Shown here one piece after another: positions 47,131-47,606 of a stretch of 47,606 bases of DNA; position 1 is the first letter of the stretch, and each line of letters opens with the position of its first letter. Below the pieces are notes generated by a model, which saw only the letters and a list, made by a program, of their open reading frames with translations, ran no database searches and was not told the DNA's origin. Source of the stretch: a virus; the IMG/VR virus record IMGVR_UViG_3300033567_000099, positions 1-47,606 of that record; one strand, given 5' to 3'. The position numbers and the translations under genes are program-made.

Positions 47131-47606
47131 TTGGTTTTGGCCAGGTACTCGGTGGGAACGTAACCTTCCTTTTCTTGATAGGTTCCGTCACTTATCCGAA
47201 TTTTTGCTACGCCTTCAAATGAGACCTCTTCAACATAAACCTTAGTGCCTTTCGACAACTGCAGGACCATTCCGTTGTTTACCATGTTCTGAACGTCTTG
47301 AGTGTTATTCGCGTTCACATCGTTCTGAAGTTCAGTGAAACTAACTTTGCTAGTTGCGACTAAATCTTCAGCGGTATTGATAACCGCGTTGTCTCCGGCC
47401 TGCACGTGTGCGCTTGTCGTTTGGGTGGGTGAAGTGGCCGCAGGCTTAGACGTTTGGGCCGGAGCACTACCGTGTGGGACAGTGAACCATCCAATCAGTC
47501 CAATTACCACTCCGAAAACAATCGCATTTACCCCGAATTTTTGCTTCGTTTTGTTACTTCTCACCCCGTTCGCAATTCCAGCTATAATCGCAATCATCGC
47601 AATCAT
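47127..47606 (-). CDS. Membrane-anchored protein with SH3-like C-terminus (possibly partial)
   Basis: This 159-residue leftward frame reaches the window edge, so the true start may be outside. Two hydrophobic helices occur at the N-terminus (IAMIAIIAGIANG; VNAIVFGVVIGLIGWFTV) around a basic RSNKTKQK. Next comes a Thr/Ser/Pro linker, a helical part (DVNANNTQDVQNMVNNG), and a C-terminal SH3b-like barrel (LSKGTKVYVEEVSFEGVAKIRISDGTYQEKEGYVP). The extracellular SH3-type domain would sit at the wall. Convergent with the lysis genes and opposite to all late genes, it is a candidate lysogenic-conversion gene or a flanking host gene. Confidence 0.65.
   Translation of the reverse strand: MIAMIAIIAGIANGVRSNKTKQKFGVNAIVFGVVIGLIGWFTVPHGSAPAQTSKPAATSPTQTTSAHVQAGDNAVINTAEDLVATSKVSFTELQNDVNANNTQDVQNMVNNGMVLQLSKGTKVYVEEVSFEGVAKIRISDGTYQEKEGYVPTEYLAKTK

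Noticed and set aside
1-47606. tRNA genes
   Set aside because: No cloverleaf-like segment with GTTCGA-type arms was noticed, including in the gaps at 18.4, 21.9, 22.9 and 44.5 kb. This was a reading by eye, not a covariance search.
1-47606. Attachment-site direct repeats at the two ends
   Set aside because: The window ends lie at gene borders and I could not find a matching core sequence in the first and last few hundred bases; the sites may lie outside the window.

Overview
The window is an almost complete genome of a temperate, contractile-tailed phage (or prophage) of a spore-forming Gram-positive host, probably a moderately GC-rich member of the Bacillota. Supporting signs are strong AGGAGG-type ribosome binding sites, frequent GTG/TTG starts, a Spo0A-type DNA-binding domain, GH25 and LLH/TcdE-type lysis genes, and a PBSX-like tail order. 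The host genus is an inference; nothing in the sequence names it. The window opens on the stop codon of an integrase and closes on the start of a leftward gene, so it looks trimmed to gene borders; I see no attachment-site repeats at the ends.

Layout. (1) 1-2717, leftward: a frameshifted tyrosine integrase, an ImmA-like metallopeptidase with extra zinc ribbons, and a CI/ImmR-type repressor. (2) 2718-3180: a divergent control region with five copies of a 15-bp GATAA...TTATC dyad, one inside a near-consensus sigma-A promoter, around a Cro-like gene. (3) 3190-21.5 kb, rightward early genes: a MerR-type excisionase-like protein, small proteins, a DUF2800 nuclease, a DUF2815 ssDNA-binding-like protein, a family A DNA polymerase, PcfK/PcfJ-like proteins, a DUF3102 protein, a full-length DnaN sliding clamp, a Spo0A effector-domain protein, a secreted 3D-domain protein with a second gene nested in another frame, an HNH nuclease, a VirE-type primase-helicase, an iteron cluster that may be the replication origin, a VRR-NUC nuclease, an SNF2 helicase, an HNH-AP2 endonuclease and a putative late-gene regulator. 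(4) 21.6-23.0 kb: a Cys-rich small protein, a 14-bp inverted repeat, an intact second tyrosine recombinase, and a terminator followed by a 16-bp palindrome. (5) 23.0-31.7 kb: terminase, Mu-like portal and head morphogenesis genes, I-like protease/scaffold, decoration protein, gpE-type capsid and connectors. (6) 31.7-40.9 kb: sheath, a dicluster ferredoxin-like protein, tube, tail chaperones made by a -1 frameshift, tape measure, LysM protein, hub, spike, wedge, baseplate J and the DUF2313 protein. (7) 40.9-47.6 kb: a membrane-anchored probable moron, three tail-fibre genes including a glycine-rich adhesin, a permuted NlpC/P60-like protein, holin, GH25 endolysin, LLH-type holin and a convergent membrane-anchored protein.

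How it works together (inference): the repressor and Cro-like protein compete for the dyads, and ImmA probably inactivates the repressor on induction. The early operon then supplies an unusually self-sufficient replication set (polymerase, clamp, primase-helicase, SSB-like protein, nucleases). The regulator before the 21.5-kb terminator probably turns on the late genes. The most surprising items are the ferredoxin-like gene between sheath and tube, the stand-alone Spo0A DNA-binding domain beside a dual-coded envelope gene, the iteron cluster, mutually exclusive hairpins at 3.57-3.65 kb, and a long palindrome that occurs both before the terminase and inside the baseplate J gene.
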